From assembly GCA_002385665.1 (NCBI GenBank), contig DGDX01000048.1, forward strand, positions 10,908 to 16,588: a stretch of 5,681 bases of DNA, read 5' to 3'. This DNA comes from Firmicutes bacterium UBA3941 (GTDB lineage: Bacteria > Bacillota > Clostridia > Caldicoprobacterales > UBA3941). This document shows positions 1-5,681 of the stretch, in pieces. The stretch's first letter is position 1, and every line of letters starts with the position of its first letter. Below the pieces are notes generated by a model. The model worked only from the letters and a program-made list of their open reading frames with translations, did no database searches and had not been told where the DNA came from. The translations under genes were made by a program, and so were the position numbers.

Positions 1-61
1 TCTTACACAAACTATTTCAGCTAACCACATGTGATCTATTGATGTATTAGTACTGTTACTT

Positions 62-67
62 AGGAGG
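62..67 (+). promoter_or_regulatory. Ribosome binding site for the HAD phosphatase (supports TTG start)
   Basis: A perfect AGGAGG lies 7 nt before the TTG at 75. It is the main reason to accept the non-ATG start. I see no convincing promoter in bases 1-61, so transcription probably begins left of the window. Confidence 0.8.
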
Positions 68-74
68 ATAAGAC

Positions 75-866
75 TTGGTTGATAAAAAGGAAGCCCTAAG
101 GGATATAAAATACTTTATTCTGGATATGGATGGGACCTTTTACTTAGGGGACAGGTTATTGGATGGCTCTCTGGAATTTATAGACACCTTGGGTAAGACC
201 GGGCATGATTTTCTCTTCTTTACCAATAATTCATCCAAAAATCCAGATGTCTATATAGACAAGCTTAAGAGGATGGGTTGTAACCTGGGGAGGAATAAGG
301 TAGTCACCTCCGGGATGGTTACGATCCATCACCTGAAAAAATACTATAATAATCAAAAGGTTTATCTGTTGGGCACGCCGGAGCTTGAGGAACAGTTTAT
401 AAAGGAAGGAATAGACCTGGTGGAAAATGATCCGGATCTGGTAGTGGCGGGATTTGATACTACCATAACCTATGATAAGTTGAGCCATGCCTGTACCTTT
501 ATACGGAAGGGAGCAACCTTTATAGCCACCCATCCGGATTTCAACTGTCCTACTGAAGACGGATTTATTCCCGACTGCGGCGCCATCTGTGCCTTTATCA
601 CTGCGTCTACAGGGGTAGAGCCCAAATATTTGGGCAAGCCCTATAGAGAAACCCTGGAGTTCATCCTGGACTATCTAAAGTGCGGGGCTGACGATATAGC
701 CTTTATCGGGGACAGGCTCTACACCGATATAGCCATAGGCGTAAACCATGGGGTAACCAGCATCCTTGTATTGACCGGCGAGACCAAAGAAGAAGATCTT
801 AAGGACTCTGAAACACAGCCGGACATTATAGCGGAAAGGCTTGTAGACATAGTGAGTTGGCTGTAA
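75..866 (+). CDS. HAD-IIA family (NagD/AraL/YutF-like) phosphatase
   Basis: This is a 263-residue protein of the haloacid dehalogenase superfamily, subclass IIA, close to the usual length of about 250-270. All four HAD motifs are visible. Motif I is DMDGT, with nucleophile D17 and acid/base D19. Motif II is T50 in TNNSS. Motif III is K188 in GKPY. Motif IV is GDRLYTD (212-218), with D213 and D218 positioned for Mg2+. The segment between motifs II and III, including ATHPDFNCP and IPDCGA, is the C2-type cap that sets substrate choice. Family members are cytoplasmic Mg2+-dependent phosphatases acting on sugar phosphates, nucleotides, phosphoglycolate or p-nitrophenyl phosphate. The exact substrate cannot be read from the sequence. 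The start is TTG, with an AGGAGG site ending 7 nt upstream and no in-frame ATG before motif I. The stop lies 35 nt before the next gene, which suggests an operon. The family call is firm; the substrate is open. Confidence 0.93.
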   Translation: MVDKKEALRDIKYFILDMDGTFYLGDRLLDGSLEFIDTLGKTGHDFLFFTNNSSKNPDVYIDKLKRMGCNLGRNKVVTSGMVTIHHLKKYYNNQKVYLLGTPELEEQFIKEGIDLVENDPDLVVAGFDTTITYDKLSHACTFIRKGATFIATHPDFNCPTEDGFIPDCGAICAFITASTGVEPKYLGKPYRETLEFILDYLKCGADDIAFIGDRLYTDIAIGVNHGVTSILVLTGETKEEDLKDSETQPDIIAERLVDIVSWL

Positions 867-888
867 AATGCTAATAATTCATTAATAA

Positions 889-893
889 AGGAG
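889..893 (+). promoter_or_regulatory. Ribosome binding site that decides the esterase start
   Basis: AGGAG sits 8 nt before the ATG at 902. It overlaps the alternative GTG at 893, which would have no ribosome binding site of its own, so the protein should begin MAFIQ rather than three residues earlier. Confidence 0.75.
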
Positions 894-901
894 TGGTAAT
901 A

Positions 902-1684
902 ATGGCATTTATTCAATGTGATTTCTTTTCGGAGGTGTTGGGCTTATCCACATCCATGAACGTAATTTTGCCCCAGCCCGCTTCCGGTCAGATTGGCATG
1001 GAAGGAAGTAAGGCCTCGGATAAGTATCCGGTCCTATATCTGCTCCATGGATTGTCTGATGACCATACCATATGGGCACGTCGCACTTCTATTGAACGCT
1101 ATGTAGCATCCCTGGGGTTAGCTGTAGTAATGCCTGCCGTACATAAGAGTTTCTATACCGATATGGCCAAAGGTGACAGGTATTGGACCTTTGTAAGTGA
1201 GGAACTGCCCCAGATAGTGAGATCCTTCTTTCCCATATCTGCGGCCAGGGAGGATAATTTCGTAGCCGGCCTGTCCATGGGTGGATATGGGGCATTTAAA
1301 TTAGCTTTGCGATGCCCCGACAAGTTTATTGCAGGGGCCAGTCTTTCCGGTGCCCTCAATATTGCTGATTTGGCAAAAAACAGGAATCCCCAAAGGGCCT
1401 GGGAGTACGTATTTGGAGACTTGGACAAGATCAAGGGAAGCGATAACGATCTACTGTATCTGGCTGAAAAGGTAGCGAAATCCAACGGTCCGAAACCCAT
1501 GCTCTATCAATGCTGCGGTACTGAAGACTTCCTGTATGAGGACAATATCGTATTTAGGGATTGGGCTAATGAACTGGGATTGGATCTGACCTATGAAGAA
1601 GAACCTGGAACCCATGAATGGGGTTACTGGGACAAGAAGATTCAAAGAGTGCTTGAGTGGTTGCCCCTGAACAGTTCTAAGTAA
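902..1684 (+). CDS. Esterase D / tributyrin-esterase (EstA, FrmB-like) alpha/beta hydrolase
   Basis: This is a 260-residue serine hydrolase of the esterase D group (PF00756-type fold), which includes lactic-acid-bacterial EstA, S-formylglutathione hydrolase and acetyl-xylan-type esterases. The nucleophile elbow is GLSMGG (123-128) with S125. The acid is probably D209 in GTEDF and the histidine is H238 in GTHEW, both in the expected order. LLHG (47-50) begins the oxyanion-hole loop. No signal peptide or membrane segment is seen, so the enzyme should be cytoplasmic and act on short acyl esters. A small insertion around residues 27-41 ([15 protein letters not shown]) separates the early strands. 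The reading frame is open from a GTG at 893, but AGGAG at 889-893 overlaps that codon and sits 8 nt before the ATG at 902, so the ATG is chosen. It follows the phosphatase by 35 nt and is followed at once by a terminator, so it is the last gene of that unit. True substrate is unknown: acetylated sugar, S-formylglutathione or lipid esters are possible. Confidence 0.88.
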   Translation: MAFIQCDFFSEVLGLSTSMNVILPQPASGQIGMEGSKASDKYPVLYLLHGLSDDHTIWARRTSIERYVASLGLAVVMPAVHKSFYTDMAKGDRYWTFVSEELPQIVRSFFPISAAREDNFVAGLSMGGYGAFKLALRCPDKFIAGASLSGALNIADLAKNRNPQRAWEYVFGDLDKIKGSDNDLLYLAEKVAKSNGPKPMLYQCCGTEDFLYEDNIVFRDWANELGLDLTYEEEPGTHEWGYWDKKIQRVLEWLPLNSSK

Positions 1685-1696
1685 GAAGGGGAAAAC

Positions 1697-1727
1697 AAAG
1701 AGCCGCGGAACGTATTCGCGGCTCTTT
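1697..1727 (+). terminator. Intrinsic terminator after the esterase gene
   Basis: AAAGAGCCGCG (1697-1707) and CGCGGCTCTTT (1717-1727) form a perfect 11-bp stem with a 9-nt loop, starting 12 nt after the esterase stop. The GC core is strong. The trailing T run is only three bases and lies inside the stem, so termination may be incomplete. It separates the phosphatase-esterase unit from the genes to the right. Confidence 0.75.
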
Positions 1728-1947
1728 ATGTAAGGGGTTTGGGGGTTTGGGTAACTTACGTTATTATAGTAACCTATTTTCCGAAAAATAAACATAGAAA
1801 ATAAAAAAAGTTTTTGGGCCCAATAAATCTGTTGATAATAATCGGACAAATATATACTATATAAGAAGGGATAATGGATAATAGGGCATTTATTGAGAAT
1901 ATGCTGTTAAAATGAATATGAATAAAGGCGGAAGGAGCGAAATATAA
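1728..1947 (+). promoter_or_regulatory. AT-rich intergenic leader before the CE15-like gene
   Basis: This 220-nt stretch has no substantial gene. It contains a near-palindrome with a TATA centre (GTTATTATAGTAAC, 1760-1773), a perfect 10-bp palindrome (TTGGGCCCAA, 1814-1823), a candidate promoter and two tiny reading frames (1874-1915 and 1912-1947). The ribosome binding site AAGGAG (1932-1937) lies 10 nt before the ATG at 1948. No riboswitch or T-box architecture was recognised. Confidence 0.5.
1832..1860 (+). promoter_or_regulatory. Candidate sigma-A promoter for the CE15-like gene
   Basis: The -35 candidate is TTGATA (1832-1837, five of six matches to TTGACA). The -10 candidate is TACTAT (1855-1860) at 17-nt spacing, or the overlapping TATACT (1853-1858) at 15 nt. 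Transcription would start near 1867 and leave a leader of about 80 nt. The palindrome TTGGGCCCAA ends 8 nt before the -35 and is placed where a regulator could bind. AT-rich context makes chance matches likely. Confidence 0.45.
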
Positions 1948-3036
1948 ATGATAGAGTTAAAAAGGATACTTGAGAAGCGAAACCTCCCTAATGTAATGAT
2001 GGATCAAAACTCTACGGTCATCAAGGATGACAAGATGTGGGCCAATAGGAGACAGGAGATAGTCCAATTATTAGGGAGTCAAGTATATGGCTTTTCGCCT
2101 CCTGCACCTTCGAAGGTTTCACCGAAATTGGTAAGGGAGGACAAGGATGCATTTGCGGGTAAGGCCGTACACTCCGTCATAGACTTAAGTTTCGATACCC
2201 CAAGGGGTGAATTTTCCTTCCCTGTCAACCTGATTATACCTAAGGCTGTTTCAGAGGCTCCCCTCTTTTTACATATAGCATTTAGTCCGAATGTCCCCGA
2301 CAAATACTTTCCGGTAGAAGAGATAATAGATGGTGGATTTGCAATGGCCTCCTTCTATTATGAGGATATTACAAAGGATAAGGACGAATTTGAATCCGGC
2401 CTGGCGGGGATGTATAGTGGAGAAAATCGCAAACCCGATGAATGGGGAAAAATATCCATGTGGGCATGGTCTGCCCAAAGGGTTATGGACTTTATTCAGA
2501 CCCTTGAGGCAGTAGACAAGGCCAGGATAGCGGTAGTTGGACATTCCAGACTAGGGAAGACTGCCCTTTGGTGTGCCGCCCAGGACGAGAGATTTATTAT
2601 GGGTATATCCAATGAATCGGGTTGCTCCGGTGCGGCTATCAGCCGGGGCAAAAAGGGAGAAAGGATAAGGGATATTGTCAAAACCTTCCCTTATTGGTTT
2701 TGCGAAAACTATAAGGAATATGTCGATAATGAAGAAAACATGCCCTTTGACCAGCACTTCCTAATTTCAGCCATAGCACCCAGATATGTATACGTCAGCA
2801 GTGCCATAGGCGATGAGTGGGCGGACCCTGAATCGGAATTCTTAAGCTGTGTCGCAGCCAGCGACGTATATGAGTTATTTTGGGTTAAAGGCCTGGTTAC
2901 AGAAGACAGGCTTCCTGAGGTGGGGACAAAGCTGCATGAGGGACGTATTGGGTACCACTTAAGGGGAGGCACTCATTACCTCAGCCGATATGATTGGCAG
3001 GGCTTTATGGAGTTTATGAGGCGTAAGCTGTATTAA
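1948..3036 (+). CDS. Cytoplasmic CE15-like alpha/beta hydrolase (glucuronoyl esterase-like)
   Basis: This 362-residue protein has the hallmarks of carbohydrate esterase family 15. Enzymes of this family cleave ester bonds to (4-O-methyl-)glucuronic acid in hemicellulose or lignin-carbohydrate complexes. GHSRLGK (198-204) supplies nucleophile S200, oxyanion arginine R201 and substrate lysine K204. SNESGCSGAA (221-230) supplies E223, 23 residues after the serine, the spacing I recall for the catalytic Glu of characterised CE15 enzymes. GGTHYLS (340-346) supplies H343. D289/E290 in GDEWADPESE may be the alternative acid. The N-terminal region (about 15-50, ending in QVYGFSP) matches the usual start of the domain, so the gene looks full length. 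There is no signal peptide, unlike most known CE15 enzymes, so it should act inside the cell on imported small substrates. Many such homologues are annotated only as acetylxylan esterase or alpha/beta hydrolase. The gene ends in tandem stops (TAA TAG), and transketolase follows after 86 nt. Fold and triad are well supported; the substrate is inferred. Confidence 0.8.
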   Translation: MIELKRILEKRNLPNVMMDQNSTVIKDDKMWANRRQEIVQLLGSQVYGFSPPAPSKVSPKLVREDKDAFAGKAVHSVIDLSFDTPRGEFSFPVNLIIPKAVSEAPLFLHIAFSPNVPDKYFPVEEIIDGGFAMASFYYEDITKDKDEFESGLAGMYSGENRKPDEWGKISMWAWSAQRVMDFIQTLEAVDKARIAVVGHSRLGKTALWCAAQDERFIMGISNESGCSGAAISRGKKGERIRDIVKTFPYWFCENYKEYVDNEENMPFDQHFLISAIAPRYVYVSSAIGDEWADPESEFLSCVAASDVYELFWVKGLVTEDRLPEVGTKLHEGRIGYHLRGGTHYLSRYDWQGFMEFMRRKLY

Positions 3037-3043
3037 TAGTCGA

Positions 3044-3072
3044 TTGGCATGATATGTTTTTATCTGTATTAT
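3044..3072 (+). promoter_or_regulatory. Candidate sigma-A promoter for transketolase
   Basis: TTGGCA (3044-3049) and TATTAT (3067-3072) are separated by exactly 17 nt, each with five of six consensus matches. Transcription would start near 3079, giving a leader of about 44 nt before the ATG. Short arms CGATT (3041-3045) and AATCG (3074-3078) flank the promoter as an inverted repeat, too short to claim as an operator. The site implies transketolase can be expressed independently of the upstream esterase, though no terminator separates them and read-through is likely too. Confidence 0.55.
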
Positions 3073-3122
3073 TAATCGGCAGTAGGGGTTAACTAAAACT
3101 TTAGATATACGGGAGGAGAAAT

Positions 3123-5108
3123 ATGAATAATATTGAGCAAAAGAGTATCAATACCATACGTATTCTTTCGGCAGAGATGGTTGAAAGGGCAAAGTCCGGG
3201 CATCCCGGTATGCCTATGGGGGCAGCGCCGATGGCGTATACCCTTTGGGCCAGGCAGATGAAGCACAATCCTGAAAACCCAAATTGGGTGGATAGGGATC
3301 GATTCGTATTGTCCGCCGGTCATGCATCGGCACTTATCTATTCCCTGCTCCATCTATTTGGATACGGGCTTCCTATGGAGGAATTGAAAAATTTCCGTCA
3401 ATGGGACAGTAAGACACCTGGACATCCGGAATACGGCCATACGATTGGGGTAGAGACTACCACCGGGCCACTGGGCCAGGGTTTTGCAACCGGTGTGGGT
3501 ATGGCTTTGGCGGAGGCACATCTGGCTGCAAAGTTCAATAGACTGGGTTATGATATAGTGGATCACTATACCTATATCCTGTCCGGCGATGGATGCATGA
3601 TGGAGGGGATAACCTCAGAAGCAGCCTCCCTGGCAGGAACTTTGGGACTAAACAAACTGATTGTGCTCTATGATTCCAACGCCATCACCATCGAAGGGGG
3701 CACCGATTTGGCCTTTAATGAGGATGTGGGCAAGCGTTTCGAAGCCTACAACTGGCAGGTCTTAAAGGTAAAAGATGGAAATGATGTGGACGCTATTGCC
3801 AATGCAATAGAAGCTGCCAAGTCGGAAAAGGATAAGCCATCTTTGATAATTATAACCACCCAAATAGGCTATGGGTCCCCCGCAAAGCAGGGTAAGGCCT
3901 CTGCCCACGGCGAGCCCCTGGGTGCTGAGAACCTGAAGGCAGCAAAGGAGTTCCTTGGATGGCCCTATCAGGAGGAATTCGTTGTGCCTCAGGAAGTAAG
4001 AGAGCATATGGCGTCAATTAAAGATAAGGGCATAGAAGCGGAAAAGGCCTGGAAGGAAAAATGGGATGCTTATTCAAAGGAATATCCCGAATTGGCCGAG
4101 GAGTGGGACCTGTGGCATAGCGAGGAGTTACCGTTAGATTTATTAAACGATGAAGATTTTTGGAAGTTCGAGGGCAAGGAAGCCACCCGTTCATCCTCGG
4201 GGAAGGTTCTCAACCGCCTGGCTAAGGTGCTGCCCAACCTTATTGGCGGTTCTGCGGATCTGGGGCCTTCCAACAAAACCTTTATGGAGGATAGGGAAAG
4301 TTTCTCGGCAGATAACCATGGTGGCTCCAACCTGCACTTTGGAGTTCGTGAACACGCTATGGCTGCTATGGGTAATGGGATGATGCTCCACGGTGGACTT
4401 AGGGCTTATGTTGCCACCTTCTTTGTATTTACCGATTACATGAAACCGGCCATGAGGCTGTCTGCATTGATGAAGCTACCTCTCATATACGTATTGACCC
4501 ACGACAGTATAGGGGTGGGAGAGGACGGACCTACCCATGAGCCCATAGAGCATTTGGCGGCTCTTCGGAGTATGCCGGGCTTTACCGAGTTTCGTCCCGC
4601 AGACTCCAAGGAAACCGCAGCCGGATGGTATGCAGCCCTTACCAGAAGGGAAAGTCCCACGGCTTTAATCCTTAGCCGGCAAAATTTACCCCTGTATGAA
4701 GAGACCGGCAAGGAAGCCCTAAAGGGAGGATATATCCTGCTGGATTCAGAAAAGGAGGTTCCGGATATCATCTTAATGGCTTCCGGTTCAGAGGTTGAAC
4801 TTATATACAAGGCCCATGGCATATTAAAGGAAGAAGGCATCGATGCCAGGGTTGTAAGCATGCCCTCTTTTGCGATATTTGAGGAACAATCTGCAGAATA
4901 TAAGGAAAGTGTGCTACCGGATGGAGTAAGGGCACGTCTGGCCGTAGAAGCAGGGTCCTCATTTGGATGGCACAAGTATGTCGGTCTGGACGGGGATATA
5001 ATAGCCCTGGATCGCTTTGGCGCCTCTGCTCCAGGTGAGATCTTGTTCGAGAAGTTTGGATTTACTGTGGATAATGTTGTAAAAAGGGCTAAGGCTCTTG
5101 TAGGGTAA
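3123..5108 (+). CDS. tkt: Transketolase
   Basis: This 661-residue enzyme is full length for the bacterial family. It moves two-carbon ketol units between sugar phosphates (xylulose-5-P to ribose-5-P or erythrose-4-P), linking pentoses to glycolysis, and needs thiamine diphosphate and Mg2+ in a cytoplasmic homodimer. The cofactor-binding N-terminal domain shows SGHPGMPMG (25-33, H27), GHAS (66-69, H67), GPLGQG (115-120), and the GDG...N motif with D156 and N186. H262 in AHGEPLG is the usual active-site histidine. The pyrimidine-binding domain shows E410 in GVREHAMA, which activates the cofactor, and GEDGPTHEP (466-474) with D468 and H472. R519 in SRQ is the phosphate-binding arginine. The C-terminal domain is complete. 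A GGAGG (3112-3116) lies 6 nt before the ATG. A promoter candidate sits in the preceding gap and a strong hairpin follows. No key residue is missing. It is not a split N/C transketolase, and no transaldolase is in view. Confidence 0.98.
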   Translation: MNNIEQKSINTIRILSAEMVERAKSGHPGMPMGAAPMAYTLWARQMKHNPENPNWVDRDRFVLSAGHASALIYSLLHLFGYGLPMEELKNFRQWDSKTPGHPEYGHTIGVETTTGPLGQGFATGVGMALAEAHLAAKFNRLGYDIVDHYTYILSGDGCMMEGITSEAASLAGTLGLNKLIVLYDSNAITIEGGTDLAFNEDVGKRFEAYNWQVLKVKDGNDVDAIANAIEAAKSEKDKPSLIIITTQIGYGSPAKQGKASAHGEPLGAENLKAAKEFLGWPYQEEFVVPQEVREHMASIKDKGIEAEKAWKEKWDAYSKEYPELAEEWDLWHSEELPLDLLNDEDFWKFEGKEATRSSSGKVLNRLAKVLPNLIGGSADLGPSNKTFMEDRESFSADNHGGSNLHFGVREHAMAAMGNGMMLHGGLRAYVATFFVFTDYMKPAMRLSALMKLPLIYVLTHDSIGVGEDGPTHEPIEHLAALRSMPGFTEFRPADSKETAAGWYAALTRRESPTALILSRQNLPLYEETGKEALKGGYILLDSEKEVPDIILMASGSEVELIYKAHGILKEEGIDARVVSMPSFAIFEEQSAEYKESVLPDGVRARLAVEAGSSFGWHKYVGLDGDIIALDRFGASAPGEILFEKFGFTVDNVVKRAKALVG

Positions 5109-5134
5109 GCTACCCATATTGACACTGTGCAATT

Positions 5135-5188
5135 AAAATTCCACCATAAGATTGTTAAACAGTTAATACAATCCTATGGTGGAATTTT
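5135..5188. terminator. Long bidirectional terminator between convergent genes
   Basis: AAAATTCCACCATA (5135-5148) pairs perfectly with TATGGTGGAATTTT (5175-5188) over 14 bp. After one A/C mismatch, GATTGT (5150-5155) pairs with ACAATC (5168-5173), giving about 20 bp and a 12-nt loop. A T run (5185-5190) follows on the plus strand, and an A run on the left arm gives a T run on the minus strand. It starts 26 nt after the transketolase stop and lies 28 nt past the end of the minus-strand gene, so it can serve both transcripts. Confidence 0.85.
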
Positions 5189-5216
5189 TTAGTGTGGCAT
5201 ATCTTTTAGTTCAATC

Positions 5217-5483
5217 CTAATCATCCAGTAACTCCAATTCCAAGGCATCGAAGTCAATTGGCTCTATAAAATTATCCTGGGTCAACAGGATTCTTCTGTA
5301 TTCTTCATATTCCCTTTGATTTTTTGGAAGCCACATTGGCCGCTGAAGGTCAAAGTCATAGCATATCTTTTGAATGCAGTGGTGAAGCATGTCTATTTCA
5401 CTTATATCATCCCCTGGATATTCTGCAACCATATCCTGAAGGATCTTGTTGTTTTTTCTGACGATTCCCCATACTCTAAGCAT
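5217..5483 (-). CDS. Small conserved clostridial-type protein of unknown function
   Basis: This 88-residue acidic protein reads MLRVWGIVRK at its start. It contains a CYDFDLQRPMWLPKN segment (41-55), an LTQDNFIEPIDFD segment (68-79) and an acidic tail LELELLDD. The pattern (M-L-R-V-W-G near the N-terminus, D-L-x-x-P-x-W-L-P-K-N, then Q-D-x-F-I-E-x-I-D-F-D) resembles a family of hypothetical proteins that I recall from Clostridia; no function is known to me. No signal peptide, membrane helix, zinc-binding cysteine set or DNA-binding motif is visible, so it is probably a soluble cytoplasmic protein. The frame is open 11 codons further up to an ATG ending at 5516, but AAGGAG (minus strand, 5498-5493) lies inside that extension and 9 nt before the ATG at 5483, so the shorter form is chosen. 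It converges on transketolase and shares its terminator. An IS-like end lies about 124 nt upstream. Confidence 0.75.
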   Translation of the reverse strand: MLRVWGIVRKNNKILQDMVAEYPGDDISEIDMLHHCIQKICYDFDLQRPMWLPKNQREYEEYRRILLTQDNFIEPIDFDALELELLDD

Positions 5484-5492
5484 ACGACAGTA

Positions 5493-5498
5493 CTCCTT
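5493..5498 (-). promoter_or_regulatory. Ribosome binding site that decides the small gene's start
   Basis: On the minus strand AAGGAG is followed by 9 nt and then ATG (5483-5481). The upstream ATG pair near 5516 has no ribosome binding site at proper spacing; the nearest GAGG is about 19 nt away. Confidence 0.7.
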
Positions 5499-5607
5499 AC
5501 ATAATAATAGCATCATTACAGCTTCAGTTAGTAAACCTCAGAAAACCAATTTAGGTCATAATATGGATTTGTGGATACTTCAAGGCTTTGTTCTAGTCAA
5601 ACATGCA

Positions 5608-5681
5608 GATTAAGTCCGTATAATGGTGTAAAAAGAGAAATAATTTGAGCCAAGGCTCAACCTCGGTTAGAATATAGTTAC
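5608..5681. mobile_element. Partial IS256-family insertion sequence, one end
   Basis: From 5608 the sequence reads GATTAA followed by GTCCGTATAATGGTGTAA and an A-rich stretch. It closely matches, from memory, the terminal inverted repeat of IS256 (GATAAAGTCC then GTATAATTGTGTAA). The orientation places the outer tip near 5608 and the body to the right, beyond the window. No transposase codons can be identified in the 74 nt available. The 8 nt outside the tip (5600-5607, AACATGCA) would be the target-site duplication if the copy is intact. The alternative is a decayed IS end or a MITE-like remnant. Confidence 0.6.
5645..5673 (+). promoter_or_regulatory. Candidate inward promoter in the IS end, with dyad over the -35
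   Basis: TTGAGC (5645-5650) and TAGAAT (5668-5673) are separated by 17 nt, pointing into the presumed element, as expected for a transposase promoter. The perfect inverted repeat TTGAGCC-AA-GGCTCAA (5645-5660) covers the -35 and half the spacer. It could be an operator, or a hairpin that blocks read-in. On the minus strand the same hairpin is followed by a T-rich stretch and could act as a weak terminator. Confidence 0.4.

Noticed and set aside
26..33. Perfect CACATGTG palindrome before the first gene
   Set aside because: Eight bases with no extension beyond the core and no associated promoter; expected by chance.
1451..1849. 132-codon minus-strand frame across the esterase end and terminator
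   Set aside because: It runs through the esterase 3' end and the perfect terminator hairpin and has no recognisable motif, so it is a shadow frame.
1838..1852. Possible CcpA (cre) site around AATAATCGGACAAA
   Set aside because: Key positions of the cre consensus, including the first TG and the T and C of the second half-site, are not met.
1893..1922. TTGAGA with TATGAA 18 nt later as a second promoter for the CE15-like gene
   Set aside because: The -10 match is poor, and the predicted start would fall just before the ribosome binding site, leaving almost no leader; the upstream pair at 1832-1860 is better.
5103..5115. GGGTA-AGC-TACCC mini hairpin over the transketolase stop codon
   Set aside because: Only 5 bp with a 3-nt loop and no T run; the much stronger hairpin at 5135-5188 accounts for termination.
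4436..5125. 229-codon open frame on the minus strand, opposite transketolase
   Set aside because: It lies entirely across the C-terminal half of a fully conserved transketolase, resembles no known protein, and is explained as a shadow frame of the coding bias.
5316..5504. 62-codon plus-strand frame opposite the small minus-strand gene
   Set aside because: The minus-strand frame has the better ribosome binding site and conserved-looking acidic and aromatic blocks; the plus frame shows neither.

Overview
The window looks like a piece of a low-to-moderate GC Gram-positive chromosome, most likely of the class Clostridia. The grounds are strong AGGAGG-type ribosome binding sites before every gene, one TTG start, frequent AGG (Arg) and ATA (Ile) codons, intrinsic terminators, and a small gene resembling a clostridial family of unknown function. 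The species cannot be named from this sequence.

Left part (75-1727): a HAD-IIA sugar-phosphatase-like gene is followed after 35 nt by an esterase D / tributyrin-esterase type alpha/beta hydrolase. The pair is probably co-transcribed and ends at an intrinsic terminator (1697-1727). Its promoter probably lies left of the window.

Middle (1728-5108): an AT-rich leader of about 220 nt holds a candidate promoter, two small palindromes and two tiny overlapping reading frames. It precedes a second alpha/beta hydrolase that carries the CE15 (glucuronoyl esterase-like) catalytic pattern but no signal peptide. A full-length transketolase follows 86 nt later, with a good candidate promoter of its own in the gap. 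Transketolase is the one gene whose function is essentially certain.

Right part (5109-5681): a long hairpin (5135-5188) with A-rich and T-rich sides lies between transketolase and a convergent 88-codon gene of unknown function on the minus strand, and probably terminates both. From about 5608 the sequence matches the terminal inverted repeat of IS256-family insertion sequences. The element runs off the right edge, and a candidate promoter with an overlapping dyad lies just inside it.

Taken together, the four plus-strand genes are metabolic: a promiscuous small-molecule phosphatase, two cytoplasmic carbohydrate-esterase-like hydrolases, and a central enzyme of pentose-phosphate metabolism. 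A role in handling acylated or esterified pentose-containing oligosaccharides is a reasonable but unproven reading. I found no CRISPR array, tRNA, rRNA, riboswitch or obvious new multi-gene system.
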